A stretch of 64,000 nt of DNA, from assembly GCF_000022085.1 (NCBI RefSeq), contig NC_011894.1:5416001-5480000 (forward strand). The letters are read 5' to 3'. Position 1 is the stretch's first letter, and the number at the start of each line of letters is the position of its first letter. Made by a program: the position numbers and the translations under genes. Under the pieces are notes generated by a model, which was not told where the DNA came from, did no database searches, and saw nothing but the letters and a program-made list of their open reading frames with translations. Origin of the DNA: Methylobacterium nodulans ORS 2060 (GTDB lineage: Bacteria > Pseudomonadota > Alphaproteobacteria > Rhizobiales > Beijerinckiaceae). Shown piece by piece: positions 20,707-30,358 of the stretch.

Positions 20707-22008
20707 TCAGCAGCTTGGGCCATTGGGATCACGGCGCCCGGCCGGGTGCATCTGGCGGACGGCGTCGATGACGGAGAGAATCTCGCGCGGCGTGTCGTGC
20801 CGGGCGAATTCCTCCGCCATCGCCTGCGCCCGGGCGCGGTAGCCGGGCTCGTCCAGCACGGCATCGATGCTGCGGCGCAGGGTCTGCGGGTCCGGCCGGT
20901 TCGCGGCGAGGTTGATCCCGACGCCCGACCATCCGACGCGCGTGCCGACCTCGGCCTTGTCCTCGGTGAGCCCGGCCGACACCACCGGCACCCCGGCCTG
21001 GAGCGCCGCGATCACCGTGCCGTAGCCCCCGTTGGTCACCAGCGCGTCGAGCCGGGGCATCAGATCGCCGAAGGGCAGGAAGGTCGCGACCCGGCCATTC
21101 GCCGGCACGGGAAAGCGGATCGCATCGAGAGGCCGGCCGCCGGTCGTCGCCACGACCAGCACGTCGTCCCGATCGGCGAGCGCCTGGAAGGTCGGCTCCA
21201 CGAGTTCGCCGAAATCGGCATTCGCGAGGGTGCCCTGGGTGACGAGCACGATGCGGCGGGCGCGGTCGAGGTCGGCCCACCAGCCGGGCCGCGGACCGGA
21301 AACAGCGGGCGGCGGCAAGGCACCAACGAAACGGATCTGCGGCGGCAGCGGCGCGAAATCGTATTCGAAAGCCGGGACGCCGAGCTGCACCACGGCGTCC
21401 GGCAGGGTGAGGATCGCCTGCGTCAGGGAGGCCGGCAGCCCGGGCAGACCCGAACGGGCCAGCACCGCATCCGTGTAGGCCCGGACCTGATCCGTGAAGG
21501 CGGCATCGACCTCGGCCTTGATGGCCGCGTAGCGCGCCCGCTCGATCGCGTCCCGGGCAGGCGGGAGCCCCGGGCCGAGGGGTGCGCCATCCGGCCGGTC
21601 GAGGAACAGGAAGCTCACGTTCACGGTGACGATCGGCGGCCGCTTGCGGCTGTCGAGGAGGAGCGGCAGCACGCCGAGGAACATGCTGCCCGCCACCACC
21701 ACGTCCGGGCGCTCCTCGGCGATCAGGCTGCGCAGCAGCTCGGCCTGCCGGGGCATGCCGTCGATGAACCGGCGCTCGAACTCCCGGCGGCCACGCTCCG
21801 GACCGGGCGGCAGGGCGGTCTCACGGTATTCGGGCCCGTGATCGTCCGCGTAGGGACGGCAGCGGAAGCCCGCTTCCTCGACCTTTCGGCGGAAATCCTC
21901 CGAGGTCGTCACCACGACCTCGTCCCCGCGCTCCGAAGCGGCCTGCGCCACGGCGAGCAGCGGATTGACGTGCCCGGTCAGGGGGGTGGCTGCCAGCAGC
22001 AGTTTCAT
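20707..22008 (-). CDS. Glycosyltransferase, UGT/MGT type
   Basis: 433 residues, GT-B fold. The N-terminus LLLAATPLTGHVNPLLAVAQ is the acceptor-side signature of macrolide/UDP-glucuronosyl glycosyltransferases. The C-terminal half has IVLVTQGTLAN and the donor site region ATFLPFGDLMPRLDALVTNG, then GYGTVIAALQAGVPVVSAG. In this family such enzymes transfer sugar to lipophilic acceptors. ATG at 22008 with GGAGG 7-11 bases upstream. It is convergent with kup (24 bp apart) and close to, but not clearly in operon with, the ECF/NrsF pair. Confidence 0.85.
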   Translation of the reverse strand: MKLLLAATPLTGHVNPLLAVAQAASERGDEVVVTTSEDFRRKVEEAGFRCRPYADDHGPEYRETALPPGPERGRREFERRFIDGMPRQAELLRSLIAEERPDVVVAGSMFLGVLPLLLDSRKRPPIVTVNVSFLFLDRPDGAPLGPGLPPARDAIERARYAAIKAEVDAAFTDQVRAYTDAVLARSGLPGLPASLTQAILTLPDAVVQLGVPAFEYDFAPLPPQIRFVGALPPPAVSGPRPGWWADLDRARRIVLVTQGTLANADFGELVEPTFQALADRDDVLVVATTGGRPLDAIRFPVPANGRVATFLPFGDLMPRLDALVTNGGYGTVIAALQAGVPVVSAGLTEDKAEVGTRVGWSGVGINLAANRPDPQTLRRSIDAVLDEPGYRARAQAMAEEFARHDTPREILSVIDAVRQMHPAGRRDPNGPSC

Positions 22009-22140
22009 CGCCGCCTCCGCCCCGGCCTCGCCTGCGAGCCGGGGACTATCGTGCCGATCCGGTCCATCGCCCCCGGCCGGGATGGATTGCCGGGCAGCGC
22101 TCCCGCCATGCCGCACAATTCGCCGCCCTGCGGCGCGCCG

Positions 22141-22797
22141 TTACGGCGAAGAGCGGCTCAGCACGCGTCCGCCCGCGAGGGCATTGAGCCCGATCACGCC
22201 CGCGACCACGACGGCGTGCACGACGAGATCCGTCGCGGTCGCATCATGCGGATGGACCAGGACGAGGAGCGCGGCCGCCGCCGCCGCCACGGCGAGCCCG
22301 CCGAGGAGCGCCGTCAGCGTCGGGCGCAGTGGGCAGGCCCGGCGCAGCATCGCCAGCAGCAGGACCGAGAGCGGCAGAGACAGGCCGATCAGGATCGCCG
22401 CGCAGCCGCGCATCTCCGCGGCATCGGGCAGGTCGGTGCCGGGCGCCAGCCAGCCGCGCAGGCAGCCAAGCCCGCTCGCCCCGATCCAGAGCGCCGCCGG
22501 CGCGAGGGGCAGCAGCGCCCAGCGGGCCGAGCGCCCCGGCACGCTCGTCGCGAAGGCCGCGACCGCCGCCGTCACGGCGGTCAGGGCGGCGCCGAGCGCC
22601 GAGAGCCGCAGGTCCATCACGGCCATCCGCAGACGCAGGCCGTCGAGGTCGACGAAGGGCAGCGCCAGCAGCGCGAGCCCCAGGACTGCCACGCACCAGA
22701 AGAGCCCACGCAGGGCGGGCGGCGCCAGGGGACGAACGGGGCGGAGATCCCGGGCGAGCGCTTCGACCAGCACCTCGTGCGAGACGACGTCAGACAT
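22141..22797 (-). CDS. nrsF: NrsF-type (DUF1109) anti-sigma factor
   Basis: 218 residues with six predicted membrane helices after a short cytoplasmic N-terminal segment (EVLVEALARDLRPVRPLAPP), the typical NrsF/DUF1109 layout. NrsF proteins hold their ECF sigma factor at the inner membrane and release it on a signal such as redox or metal stress. Its start overlaps the sigma-factor gene by 8 bp, so the pair is translationally coupled. No other target gene is adjacent. Confidence 0.85.
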   Translation of the reverse strand: MSDVVSHEVLVEALARDLRPVRPLAPPALRGLFWCVAVLGLALLALPFVDLDGLRLRMAVMDLRLSALGAALTAVTAAVAAFATSVPGRSARWALLPLAPAALWIGASGLGCLRGWLAPGTDLPDAAEMRGCAAILIGLSLPLSVLLLAMLRRACPLRPTLTALLGGLAVAAAAAALLVLVHPHDATATDLVVHAVVVAGVIGLNALAGGRVLSRSSP

Positions 22798-23359
22798 GGC
22801 CGCTCTCCCTGTCGCCCGCGAGCGCGGTGCGCAAGCTCTTCAGCGCCCGGTGCAGGTTGACCTTCAGGGCACCCTTGCTGCGGCCCGTCGCGAGCGCCGC
22901 CTCCTCGAGGGAACGCTCGCGCAGCGAGAGCTGCTCCACTGCCTGCCGCTGGCCTTCGGGCAGCGCCGCCACCGCCCGGGCGAGATGCGTGGCGCGCTGG
23001 CGCCGCTCGATCCCCTCGCCCGGCAGCGGACCGGCATCCGTCTCGGCCTCGTAGGCGAGCGGATCATGCACCTCCTGCGGGCGCCGGCTCGCGCGGCGCA
23101 GGAGGTCGACGGCCCGGCGCTGGGCGATGGCGCGCAGCCAGGGCAGGAACGGCCGGGCGGGATCGTAGGTGGCCCGCGCCCGGTGAACGGTCAGCAGCGT
23201 CTCCTGCACCACGTCGTCGACCGCCTCCGACCGCACCCCTTGGGCGCGGGCCAGGGCGGCGATCACCGGCACGCAGTCGCGCAGGAGCGCGCGATAGGCG
23301 GCGGCATCGCCGTCCTGTGCCGCCGCCATCGCGGCCGAGAGTTTGGATTCGATCTCCAT
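22790..23359 (-). CDS. ECF RNA polymerase sigma factor
   Basis: 189 residues. Sigma region 2 spans about 18-90 (YRALLRDCVPVIAALARAQG, then VDDVVQETLLTVHRARATYD and PFLPWLRAIAQRRAVDLLRR). Region 4 spans about 125-180 (LPEGQRQAVEQLSLRERSLE and AALATGRSKGALKVNLHRAL). There is no region 3, as expected for group IV. It pairs with NrsF downstream. I looked for a self-type promoter upstream (GTAACC-like) and saw none convincing. Confidence 0.9.
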   Translation of the reverse strand: MEIESKLSAAMAAAQDGDAAAYRALLRDCVPVIAALARAQGVRSEAVDDVVQETLLTVHRARATYDPARPFLPWLRAIAQRRAVDLLRRASRRPQEVHDPLAYEAETDAGPLPGEGIERRQRATHLARAVAALPEGQRQAVEQLSLRERSLEEAALATGRSKGALKVNLHRALKSLRTALAGDRESGHV

Positions 23360-23393
23360 GGTCGAACCCCGGAAGTCGCGGCGCTAAAGCCTA

Positions 23394-23440
23394 ATGCATT
23401 TTCCGACGAAATGGACGCCGATTCGATCGGACCGGATCCT
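23394..23440. repeat. Dispersed repeat family 1, partial copy
   Basis: GCATTTTCCGACGAAATGGA at 23394-23413 matches the reverse complement of the 36842-36857 arm (...CGTCGGAAAATGCTC). It is followed by an ATTCGATCGG segment, and lies between the ECF gene and the RND pump gene. Confidence 0.5.
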
Positions 23441-23532
23441 CTTAGGCCTCGCGGCACCGGATCCGATCCAAACGCATCGGAGCCCCGCTCCCCCCGGGAG
23501 CGGGGCTCCGATCTGCCGGTCTCGCCCGGGAT

Positions 23533-26500
23533 CTAGTGCGCCGCCGCGAGATCCGACGGCGGCTCGTCCTTGCCGCGCCAGCGGTTGATGCGGATCAGGA
23601 CGTGGCGGATGACCACGTAGAAGACCGGCGTCAGGAACAGGCCGAAGATCGTCGCGCCGAGCATGCCGAACAGCACGGCCGTGCCGAGGGCCTGACGCAT
23701 CTCGGCGCCCGGGCCGGAGGCGATGGCGAGCGGCACCACGCCCAGGATGAAGGCGAAGGCCGTCATCAGGATCGGGCGCAGGCGCAGCCGGCAGGCCTCG
23801 ACGGCGGCGGCGACCGGGCCGCGACGCTCGCTCTCCTCGATCTGGTGGGCGAATTCGACGATCAGGATCGCGTTCTTGGCCGCAAGGCCGATCAGCACGA
23901 TGAGGCCGATCTGGGTCAGGATGTTGTTGTCCTGGGCCCGCAGCTGCACGCCCGCGAAGGCGGCGAGCACGCCGGTCGGCACCACGAGCAGGATCGCGAG
24001 CGGCAGCGCCCAGGATTCGTACTGCGCCGCCAGCACGAGGAAGACGAGGAGCACGCCGAGCGCGAAGACGTAGATCGCCGTATTGCCGGCAGCCTTCTGC
24101 TGGAAGGCGATCTCCGTCCACTCGAAGCTCATGCCCTCCGGCAGGACCCGCCGCGCGAGAGCCTCCATGGCGCTGAGCGCCTGGCCCGTCGACACGCCCG
24201 GCCGGGTGTCGCCCTGCACCGGGATCGAGTAGAACAGGTTGTAGCGCTGCACGATCTGCGGCCCCGCGATGTCGCGGATCCCGGCGAGCGACCCCATCGG
24301 TACCAGCGCGCCCGTGGAGGAGCGCACCTTGAGCCGCGCGATGTCGTCCTTCTCCAGGCGGAACTTGGAGTCGGCCTGCGCGCGCACCTGGTAGATGCGC
24401 CCGAAGGTGTTGAAGTCGTTGACGTAGGCGCCGCCGAGATTGACCTGGAGCGTCGAGAACACGTTGGCGAGCGGCACGTTCAGCATCCGCGCCTTGGTGC
24501 GATCGATGTCGAGATAGATCTGCGGCGTATCGTTTCCGAAGGTGGTGAAGACGCGGGTGAGGTTGGGGTCCTGGTTGGCCGCCGCGATCAGGTCGCCCGA
24601 GGCGGCGAGCAGGCTGGTGATGTCCGAGCCCGTACGGTTCTGGACCTGCATCTTGTAGCCGCCCGCATTGCCGAGGCCCCGCACCGGCGGGGGCGGGATC
24701 GCGATGATGCGCGCCTCCGTGATCGAGGCGGTCTTGCCGAAAACCTCGCCCAGGATGGCGCCGGCGGTTCGCCCGCGGGCCAGCCGCTCCTTGAACGGCT
24801 TGAGCGTCAGGAACATCACGGCGCCGTTGGTGGTGTTGGTGAAGGTGGCGCCGTCGAAGCCTGAGATCACCACCGCATTGGAGACGCCGTCGATGGTGCG
24901 CGCCCGGGTGGCGGCCTCCTTCACCACGGCGGTGGTGCGCTCCAGCGCCGAGCCCGGCGGCAATTGTACCACCACGATCAGGTAGCCCTGGTCCTGGAGC
25001 GGGATGAAGCCCGTGGGCGTGGTGCGGGCGAGGTGGAGCGTGCCCGCAATCACGCCGCCATAGAGGGCGAGCATGACGAGGAGCGGCACGGTGCGGCCGG
25101 TGAGGAAGCGAACCGTCCCCGCATAGGCGGTGGCCGTCGCGTCGAAGCCGCGGTTGAAGGTCCTGGCTGCCCAGGTGCCGAGTCGCGCCAGGAAGAAGCG
25201 CGGCCGTTCATACGCGTGGTGGGGCTGGAGCAGCAGCTTGCACAAAGCCGGCGACAGCGTCAGCGAGTTGAACATCGAGATGATGGTCGAGGCCGCGATC
25301 GTCAGCGCGAATTGCCGGTAGAACTGGCCCGAGATGCCCGGGATGAAGGCGGTGGGGATGAACACCGCCGAGAGCACGAGGGCGATGGCGACAACGGCGC
25401 CGCCGACCTCGTCCATGGTCTTGTGCGCGGCCTCGCCGGGTGAGAGCCCGTCCGCGATGTTGCGCTCGACGTTCTCCACCACCACGATGGCGTCGTCGAC
25501 CACGATGCCGATGGCGAGCACGAGGCCGAACAGCGTCAGGTTGTTGAGCGAGAAGCCGAGCGCCGCCATCACCGCGAAGGTGCCGACGAGCGACACCGGA
25601 ATCGCGATGATCGGCACCAAAGCCGTGCGCCAGCTCTGCAGGAAGACGATGATGACGACGACCACGAGGATCACCGCCTCGCCGAGCGTCTTGTAGACCT
25701 CGTGCACCGATTCGGCGATGAACTCGGTCGGGTTGTAGGCGATCTTGTATTCGAGGCCGGGCGGGAAGTCCTTGGCGAGTTCCCGCATCAGGCTCTGCAC
25801 CGATTCCGCCGCCTCGAGGGCGTTGGTGCCAGGGCGCTGGAACACGCCGATGCCGATCGCCGGCTGGCCGTTGAGGAAGGATTGGGTGACGTAGTCCTTC
25901 TGGCCCATGTCGACGCGGGCGATGTCGGAGATGCGCACGAGGCGCCCCTCCGAGGCCTTGACGATGACCTTGCGGAACTCGTTGGGGTCCTGGAATCGCC
26001 CTTGCGTCTGAACCACGAGCTGGAACGCCTGCTCGTTCGGCGAGGGCGGGGCGCCGAGCGCGCCGGAGGCCACCTGGACGTTCTGCTCCTGCAGCGCCGC
26101 GATGACGTCGGTGGTCGAGAGCTGATAGGCGGCGAGCTTGTCGGGATCGAGCCACAGGCGCAGCGCGTATTCGCTGCCGCCGAACACCGTGATGTCGCCG
26201 ACGCCGTTGAGGCGCAAGAGCTGGTCGCGGATGCGCAGGTAGATGTAGTTGGCGATGTAGTTCTGGTCGTAGGTGTTGTCGGGCGACAGCAGGTGCACGA
26301 CCAGCATCAGGTCGGGCGAGGACTTGCGCACCGTGACGCCGAGGTTGCGCACATCCGGCGGCAGGCGCGGCGTCGCCACCGAAAGCCGGTTCTGGACCAG
26401 CACGTTGGCGATGTCGAGATTGGTGCCGAGCGCGAAGGTGACGGTCAGCTGCATGTTGCCGTCATTGGTCGACAGCGACGACATGTAGAGCATGTTGTCG

Positions 26501-26721
26501 ACGCCGTTGATCTCCTGCTCGATCGGCGTCGCGATGGTCGCCGCCACCGTCTCGGCATTTGCGCCCGGATAGGAGGCGCGCACCACCACGGTCGGGGGCA
26601 CGATCTCCGGATATTGCGAGACCGGGAGCGAGATGTAGGCGACGTAGCCGATGATCAGGATGACGATCGATGTCACCGAGGCGAAGATCGGCCGGTCGAC
26701 GAAGAAATGGGCAAACCGCAT
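23533..26721 (-). CDS. RND multidrug efflux permease (AcrB/HAE1 type)
   Basis: 1062 residues, the normal length for the family. It starts MRFAHFFVDRPIFASVTSIV, with TM1 following FFVDRPIF; the central TM4 region holds ...GIVVDDAIVVVENVERNIAD with the proton-relay Asp-Asp pair; GQFYRQFALTIAASTIISMF begins TM6; the second half repeats the fold (LPLAILLVVPTGVLAAFAG, IGLIVLIGLAAKNAILIVEF). It expels hydrophobic compounds by proton antiport as a trimer in the inner membrane. It lies 77 bp downstream of its adaptor. No outer-membrane channel gene is adjacent, so a TolC-like protein must come from elsewhere. Confidence 0.95.
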   Translation of the reverse strand: MRFAHFFVDRPIFASVTSIVILIIGYVAYISLPVSQYPEIVPPTVVVRASYPGANAETVAATIATPIEQEINGVDNMLYMSSLSTNDGNMQLTVTFALGTNLDIANVLVQNRLSVATPRLPPDVRNLGVTVRKSSPDLMLVVHLLSPDNTYDQNYIANYIYLRIRDQLLRLNGVGDITVFGGSEYALRLWLDPDKLAAYQLSTTDVIAALQEQNVQVASGALGAPPSPNEQAFQLVVQTQGRFQDPNEFRKVIVKASEGRLVRISDIARVDMGQKDYVTQSFLNGQPAIGIGVFQRPGTNALEAAESVQSLMRELAKDFPPGLEYKIAYNPTEFIAESVHEVYKTLGEAVILVVVVIIVFLQSWRTALVPIIAIPVSLVGTFAVMAALGFSLNNLTLFGLVLAIGIVVDDAIVVVENVERNIADGLSPGEAAHKTMDEVGGAVVAIALVLSAVFIPTAFIPGISGQFYRQFALTIAASTIISMFNSLTLSPALCKLLLQPHHAYERPRFFLARLGTWAARTFNRGFDATATAYAGTVRFLTGRTVPLLVMLALYGGVIAGTLHLARTTPTGFIPLQDQGYLIVVVQLPPGSALERTTAVVKEAATRARTIDGVSNAVVISGFDGATFTNTTNGAVMFLTLKPFKERLARGRTAGAILGEVFGKTASITEARIIAIPPPPVRGLGNAGGYKMQVQNRTGSDITSLLAASGDLIAAANQDPNLTRVFTTFGNDTPQIYLDIDRTKARMLNVPLANVFSTLQVNLGGAYVNDFNTFGRIYQVRAQADSKFRLEKDDIARLKVRSSTGALVPMGSLAGIRDIAGPQIVQRYNLFYSIPVQGDTRPGVSTGQALSAMEALARRVLPEGMSFEWTEIAFQQKAAGNTAIYVFALGVLLVFLVLAAQYESWALPLAILLVVPTGVLAAFAGVQLRAQDNNILTQIGLIVLIGLAAKNAILIVEFAHQIEESERRGPVAAAVEACRLRLRPILMTAFAFILGVVPLAIASGPGAEMRQALGTAVLFGMLGATIFGLFLTPVFYVVIRHVLIRINRWRGKDEPPSDLAAAH

Positions 26722-26798
26722 CGGAGACCTCCGGCCCGGTCCCGCCGTGGGGCGGGCGGCCGCTCTGTCGTGGTCGGGTGGCGGGCGCTTGCGCCCGG

Positions 26799-27932
26799 TC
26801 AGGTCCGGGTCGGGGGCAGGTCCTTGCGGTCCGGCGTCACCTTGGCGCCCGAACGCACCCGGGTGAGCCCGCTGATCACGATCGTCTCGTCGCCTTTCAG
26901 CCCGTCGCGGACGATGCGGTAGCCGTCGATCTTCGGGCCGAGCCGGACGTTGCGGGTCGAGACGGTGTTGTCGTCGCCGACCACGTAGACGATGCGCTTG
27001 TCCTGGTTGGCCGCCACCGCCTCGTCGGGGATGAGGATGCCCCGGTAGGGCTGCGAGGCCGGCATGCTGACGATGCCGAACAGGCCCGGCTTGATGAAGG
27101 TGTCGGGGTTCTCGATGGTGGCGCGCAGCAGCACGGTGCCGGTCGATTCGTCGACCCGGTTGTCGACGAAGTTGAGCACGCCCTTGCGGGTCGGCTTGTC
27201 CTCGCCGGTGAGCGCCACCAGGATCGGCACCGTGTGCTCCTTCTGGGTCGCGCCCATGCCGATCCGCAGGGTGCCCTGGTAGGCCAGGAAGGAGCGCTCG
27301 TCGACCGTGAAGGAGAAGTAGATCGGGTCGAGGGACACGATCGTGGTCAGCATCGTCTGGTCCGTGATGACGATGTTGCCTTCCGTCACGTTGCGCTGGG
27401 AGATGCGGCCGGTGATCGGCGAGCGCACCTCGGTGAAGTCGTAGTTGAGCTGGGCCTGCCGCAGCGCCGCGGTGGCGTTGTCGACATCGGCCTGGGCGGT
27501 GAGCGAGGCCTGGCGCCGCTGGTCGGTGACCTGCTCGGAGATGTTGCCCGAGCGGCTGAGCGTCTGGGCGCGCTCCAGGTCGGTCTGGGCGAAATTGAGC
27601 CGGGCCTGGGCCGAGGCGAGGGAGGCCTGGGCCTGGTCGAGGGCGGCCTTGTAGGGCCGCCGGTCGATGGTGAAGAGGAGATCCCCCTTCTTCACCACGG
27701 CACCGTCCTGGAAGTGGATCTTCTCCAGGTAGCCGGTCACGCGGGCGCGCACCTCGACATACTCCACCGCATTGAAGCGGCCGGTATAGTCGTCGCGCTC
27801 CACCACGTCCTTGACTATGGGCTTGGCCACCACGACGGCCGGCGGCGGACCGCCCGGGGCCTGCCCGAGCGCCTGCCCGCCCGCCGCCATCAGAAGCGTC
27901 GAGACCATCGCTGCCAGCCAGCGCCTGCGCAT
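26799..27932 (-). CDS. RND efflux periplasmic adaptor (membrane-fusion protein)
   Basis: 377 residues beginning with a signal or anchor segment (RRRWLAAMVSTLLMAAGG). The lipoyl/hairpin layout is clear: VEVRARVTGYLEKIHFQDGA, VVKKGDLLFTIDRRPYKAAL, a coiled-coil hairpin (about 85-150), FTEVRSPITGRISQRNVTEG, then a beta-barrel and membrane-proximal domain to the end. It bridges the RND permease and an outer-membrane channel. ATG at 27932 with GGGAGAG upstream; no Cys lipobox is seen. First gene of the efflux operon. No regulator gene is next to it, and 27933-28210 has no gene. Confidence 0.93.
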   Translation of the reverse strand: MRRRWLAAMVSTLLMAAGGQALGQAPGGPPPAVVVAKPIVKDVVERDDYTGRFNAVEYVEVRARVTGYLEKIHFQDGAVVKKGDLLFTIDRRPYKAALDQAQASLASAQARLNFAQTDLERAQTLSRSGNISEQVTDQRRQASLTAQADVDNATAALRQAQLNYDFTEVRSPITGRISQRNVTEGNIVITDQTMLTTIVSLDPIYFSFTVDERSFLAYQGTLRIGMGATQKEHTVPILVALTGEDKPTRKGVLNFVDNRVDESTGTVLLRATIENPDTFIKPGLFGIVSMPASQPYRGILIPDEAVAANQDKRIVYVVGDDNTVSTRNVRLGPKIDGYRIVRDGLKGDETIVISGLTRVRSGAKVTPDRKDLPPTRT

Positions 27933-28210
27933 ACTCACTCTCCCGTGCCTCGGGTGCTGTCGCGTCCGGACGCGAGGAGACCGGGCCGTCCGCCCGTCCG
28001 CGCCGGATGGGCCGCTGCGGGAACCGCGCCGCCGCACCGGGCGCGGCCCTCCCGAGGGCCTTGGAATCTGCCGGATGCTTCGATCAGCATCCGACGGACG
28101 TCGGTCTTTGCTGTGTCGTATGTCCGGCCGGAGAACCGGTGTCCACTTCTCCTGGACATCCCATAGGAAACCGATGGCTCCGGACCGCCGGCGGTCCTAA
28201 GCCGATACGC

Positions 28211-28531
28211 CTACTCGATCGGCTCGCCGGCGCCGAGCCAATCCTTGAAACCGCCCGCATAATGCTCGGTGAGCGGCACGCCGCGGCTCTGCGCGTAGGC
28301 GAGCGCCCGGGCCGAGCGCACGCCCGCCGCGCAGGACAGCACCGGACGCCGGCCATCCTCGGCGATCAGGGCCTGCAGCCGGTCGAGGTCGAAGCCCGAG
28401 AGCGGATGCGAGACGGAGCCGGGAATATGCCCCTGCGCGAATTCGTCCGGCTCGCGCACATCGATCAGCAGGACCGTGCCGTCGGCCAAGCCGCGTTTCA
28501 CTGCCTCTCGATCCCAGTCCACGATCGTCAT
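28211..28531 (-). CDS. Rhodanese-like domain protein
   Basis: 106 residues, one rhodanese domain: DGTVLLIDVREPDEFAQGHI followed by PGSVSHPLSGF, then the active-site loop VLSCAAGVRSARAL with catalytic Cys67, and YAGGFKDWLGAGEPI at the end. Rhodaneses carry persulfide sulfur, and single-domain forms often act in sulfur delivery or stress. ATG at 28531 with AGGTGGG upstream. Single gene, divergent from the glycosyltransferase that follows. Confidence 0.87.
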   Translation of the reverse strand: MTIVDWDREAVKRGLADGTVLLIDVREPDEFAQGHIPGSVSHPLSGFDLDRLQALIAEDGRRPVLSCAAGVRSARALAYAQSRGVPLTEHYAGGFKDWLGAGEPIE

Positions 28532-28847
28532 GTCGCCCACCTGACCGCCGGGTCCGGATGCCCGGCCCCATGCCGGAGGATGTGTCCGATCCGCCGCGTC
28601 GGACAATGCTCCGGGTTAACCAAACTGAAGAAGCGCAGCGCCCCGGCAGCCGCCCTGCCCCGGCGCGCCCGCAGGCCGGACCCGCCGCGCCGCGGCGATC
28701 CGCTGACGATTGTGATTAATCATCACTGCTTACACTGGCAAGGCCGGCCATGTGCGGCACCGCACAGACGCCGGCTTCCCTCTCACTGGCCTCCCCGGCC
28801 GCCTTTCGTCTATGGGCCGGCCGAGCGCAGCCTGGCCCCGGACCCTC
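28532..28847. other. Intergenic gap with AT-rich palindrome
   Basis: The divergent region of about 316 bp has no coding potential I can support. The dyad TGATTAATCA at 28713-28722 is the only AT-rich stretch and could be an operator or promoter element for the glycosyltransferase; the bound regulator is unknown. Confidence 0.35.
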
Positions 28848-30146
28848 ATGACAGATCGCCCCGTCGTCTTCGACCTGACCCGCCTGATCACCCGCCTCGC
28901 CCATGCGAGCCCAACCGGCATCGACCGGGTGGACCTCGCCTATGCGCGGCACTGCCTCGGGCAGGCGGGCCCGCGATTCGGGCTCGTCTCGACGCCGCTC
29001 GGGCCGAGGCTCCTCGACCGGCGCGCGGCAGCGGCGATCGTGGACCAGGTGACGGCCGGCTGGGTCGAGGACGGGACCGCCGAGGCCGATCCGGTCTACC
29101 GCGCGCTTGCCGCCCGCCTCGGCCGGAGCGTCCCGCCGGCCCCCGCCGCGCGGCGCCCGCCCCGGCGGCGGCAGGTCCAGGCCGCGATCCGCCTGCGGGT
29201 CCTGCGGGCGCCGGGCCCGGAAGCTCTGCCTCGCGGCGCGATCTATCTGCACACCTCGCATCTGCGCCTCGACAAGCCTGGCCGGTTCGACTGGCTGTAT
29301 GAGCGGCGCGACCTGCGCCCGGTCTTCTTCGTCCACGACCTGATCCCGATCGACTACCCGGAATACGGCCGCGAGGGCGAGGCGGCGCGCCACGCGGTGC
29401 GGATGCGGACGGTCTCGCGCCATGCGGCCGCCGTGGTGGTGAACTCGGCCGAGGTCGGCGCGCGGTTCCGGGCCTATCTGGAGGCCCACCGCCTGCGCGT
29501 CCCGCCGGTGACGGTGGGGCCGCTCGGGATCGAGCCGGCCTTTCTCGACCGCGCGGGCGCCCCCCTGGTGCCGGACCGACCGACCTTCGTGGCCTGCAGC
29601 ACGATCGAGCCGCGCAAGAACTATTACGGGCTCCTCAATGCGTGGCGCGAGCTCGACGCGCGGCACGGGGAGCGCACGCCGCGCCTCGTCATCGTCGGCC
29701 GGCGCGGCTGGGAGAGCGAGAACCTGATCGATCTCCTCGACCGCTGTCCGGCGGTGCGCCGCCACGTGATCGAAGTGGCGGGCCTCTCGACGGCCGGCCT
29801 CGTGCGCCTGATGCGGGGCGCCACCGCCCTCCTGATGCCCTCCTTCGTTGAGGGCTACGGCCTGCCGGTGGTCGAGGCCGCGGCTGCGGGCCTGCCCGTG
29901 GTGGCCTCCGACATCCCGGTGCACCGGGAGATCGGCGAAGCGTTCGCGGCCTTCCTGCATCCCCTCGACGGCCTGGGCTGGATGCGGGCCGTCGAAGACC
30001 TCGCAGCCCCGGCCTCAGCCCAGCGGCAGACGCTCGCCGGCCGGCTCGACGGCTACCGCCCGCCGACCTGGGCGGAGCATTTCGCGCGGGTGGACTCGAT
30101 GCTCGACAGCCTCGGGCCCGGCGCGGAGGCCGCTTCAGGGCCCTAA
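28848..30146 (+). CDS. Glycosyltransferase, family 4
   Basis: 432 residues. The N-terminal part is unusual for GT4 (VFDLTRLITRLAHASPTGID at the start), then DLRPVFFVHDLIPIDYPEYG, VVVNSAEVGARFRAYLE, and the donor-binding half with FVACSTIEPRKNYYGLLNAW and the EX7E motif MPSFVEGYGLPVVEAAAAGL. This set fits the WbaZ/mannosyltransferase-like branch of GT4 involved in surface polysaccharides. ATG at 28848. A family-2 repeat follows. Confidence 0.85.
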   Translation: MTDRPVVFDLTRLITRLAHASPTGIDRVDLAYARHCLGQAGPRFGLVSTPLGPRLLDRRAAAAIVDQVTAGWVEDGTAEADPVYRALAARLGRSVPPAPAARRPPRRRQVQAAIRLRVLRAPGPEALPRGAIYLHTSHLRLDKPGRFDWLYERRDLRPVFFVHDLIPIDYPEYGREGEAARHAVRMRTVSRHAAAVVVNSAEVGARFRAYLEAHRLRVPPVTVGPLGIEPAFLDRAGAPLVPDRPTFVACSTIEPRKNYYGLLNAWRELDARHGERTPRLVIVGRRGWESENLIDLLDRCPAVRRHVIEVAGLSTAGLVRLMRGATALLMPSFVEGYGLPVVEAAAAGLPVVASDIPVHREIGEAFAAFLHPLDGLGWMRAVEDLAAPASAQRQTLAGRLDGYRPPTWAEHFARVDSMLDSLGPGAEAASGP

Positions 30147-30147
30147 T

Positions 30148-30275
30148 TGGAAACTGAGGCGCGTGGAAACCGCCCCGCTCCTCATGCTGAGGTGGCCGGT
30201 GGGGCTGCCATCAGGGGGCGCCCGTGCGGCCAGTTTCATCCGTCAGGGTCGCCCCAGCCGGTGGTGAACTGATTC
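30148..30275 (+). repeat. Dispersed intergenic repeat family 2, copy C
   Basis: Contains CTCCTCATGCTGAGGTGGCC near 30178 and TTTCATCCGTCAGGGTC followed by an AGCCGGTGG tail at 30235-30263, similar to the 43-base block of copies A and B with about five differences. Intergenic, between the glycosyltransferase and the allantoinase fusion. Confidence 0.65.
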
Positions 30276-30358
30276 GGCTCCGTCGGGCGTGCCGCCCCGG
30301 TTGTGAAACCCGCCGGCAGGTCGCTAGACTCGACCGTCTCAGCATCCGGACCGGAGCC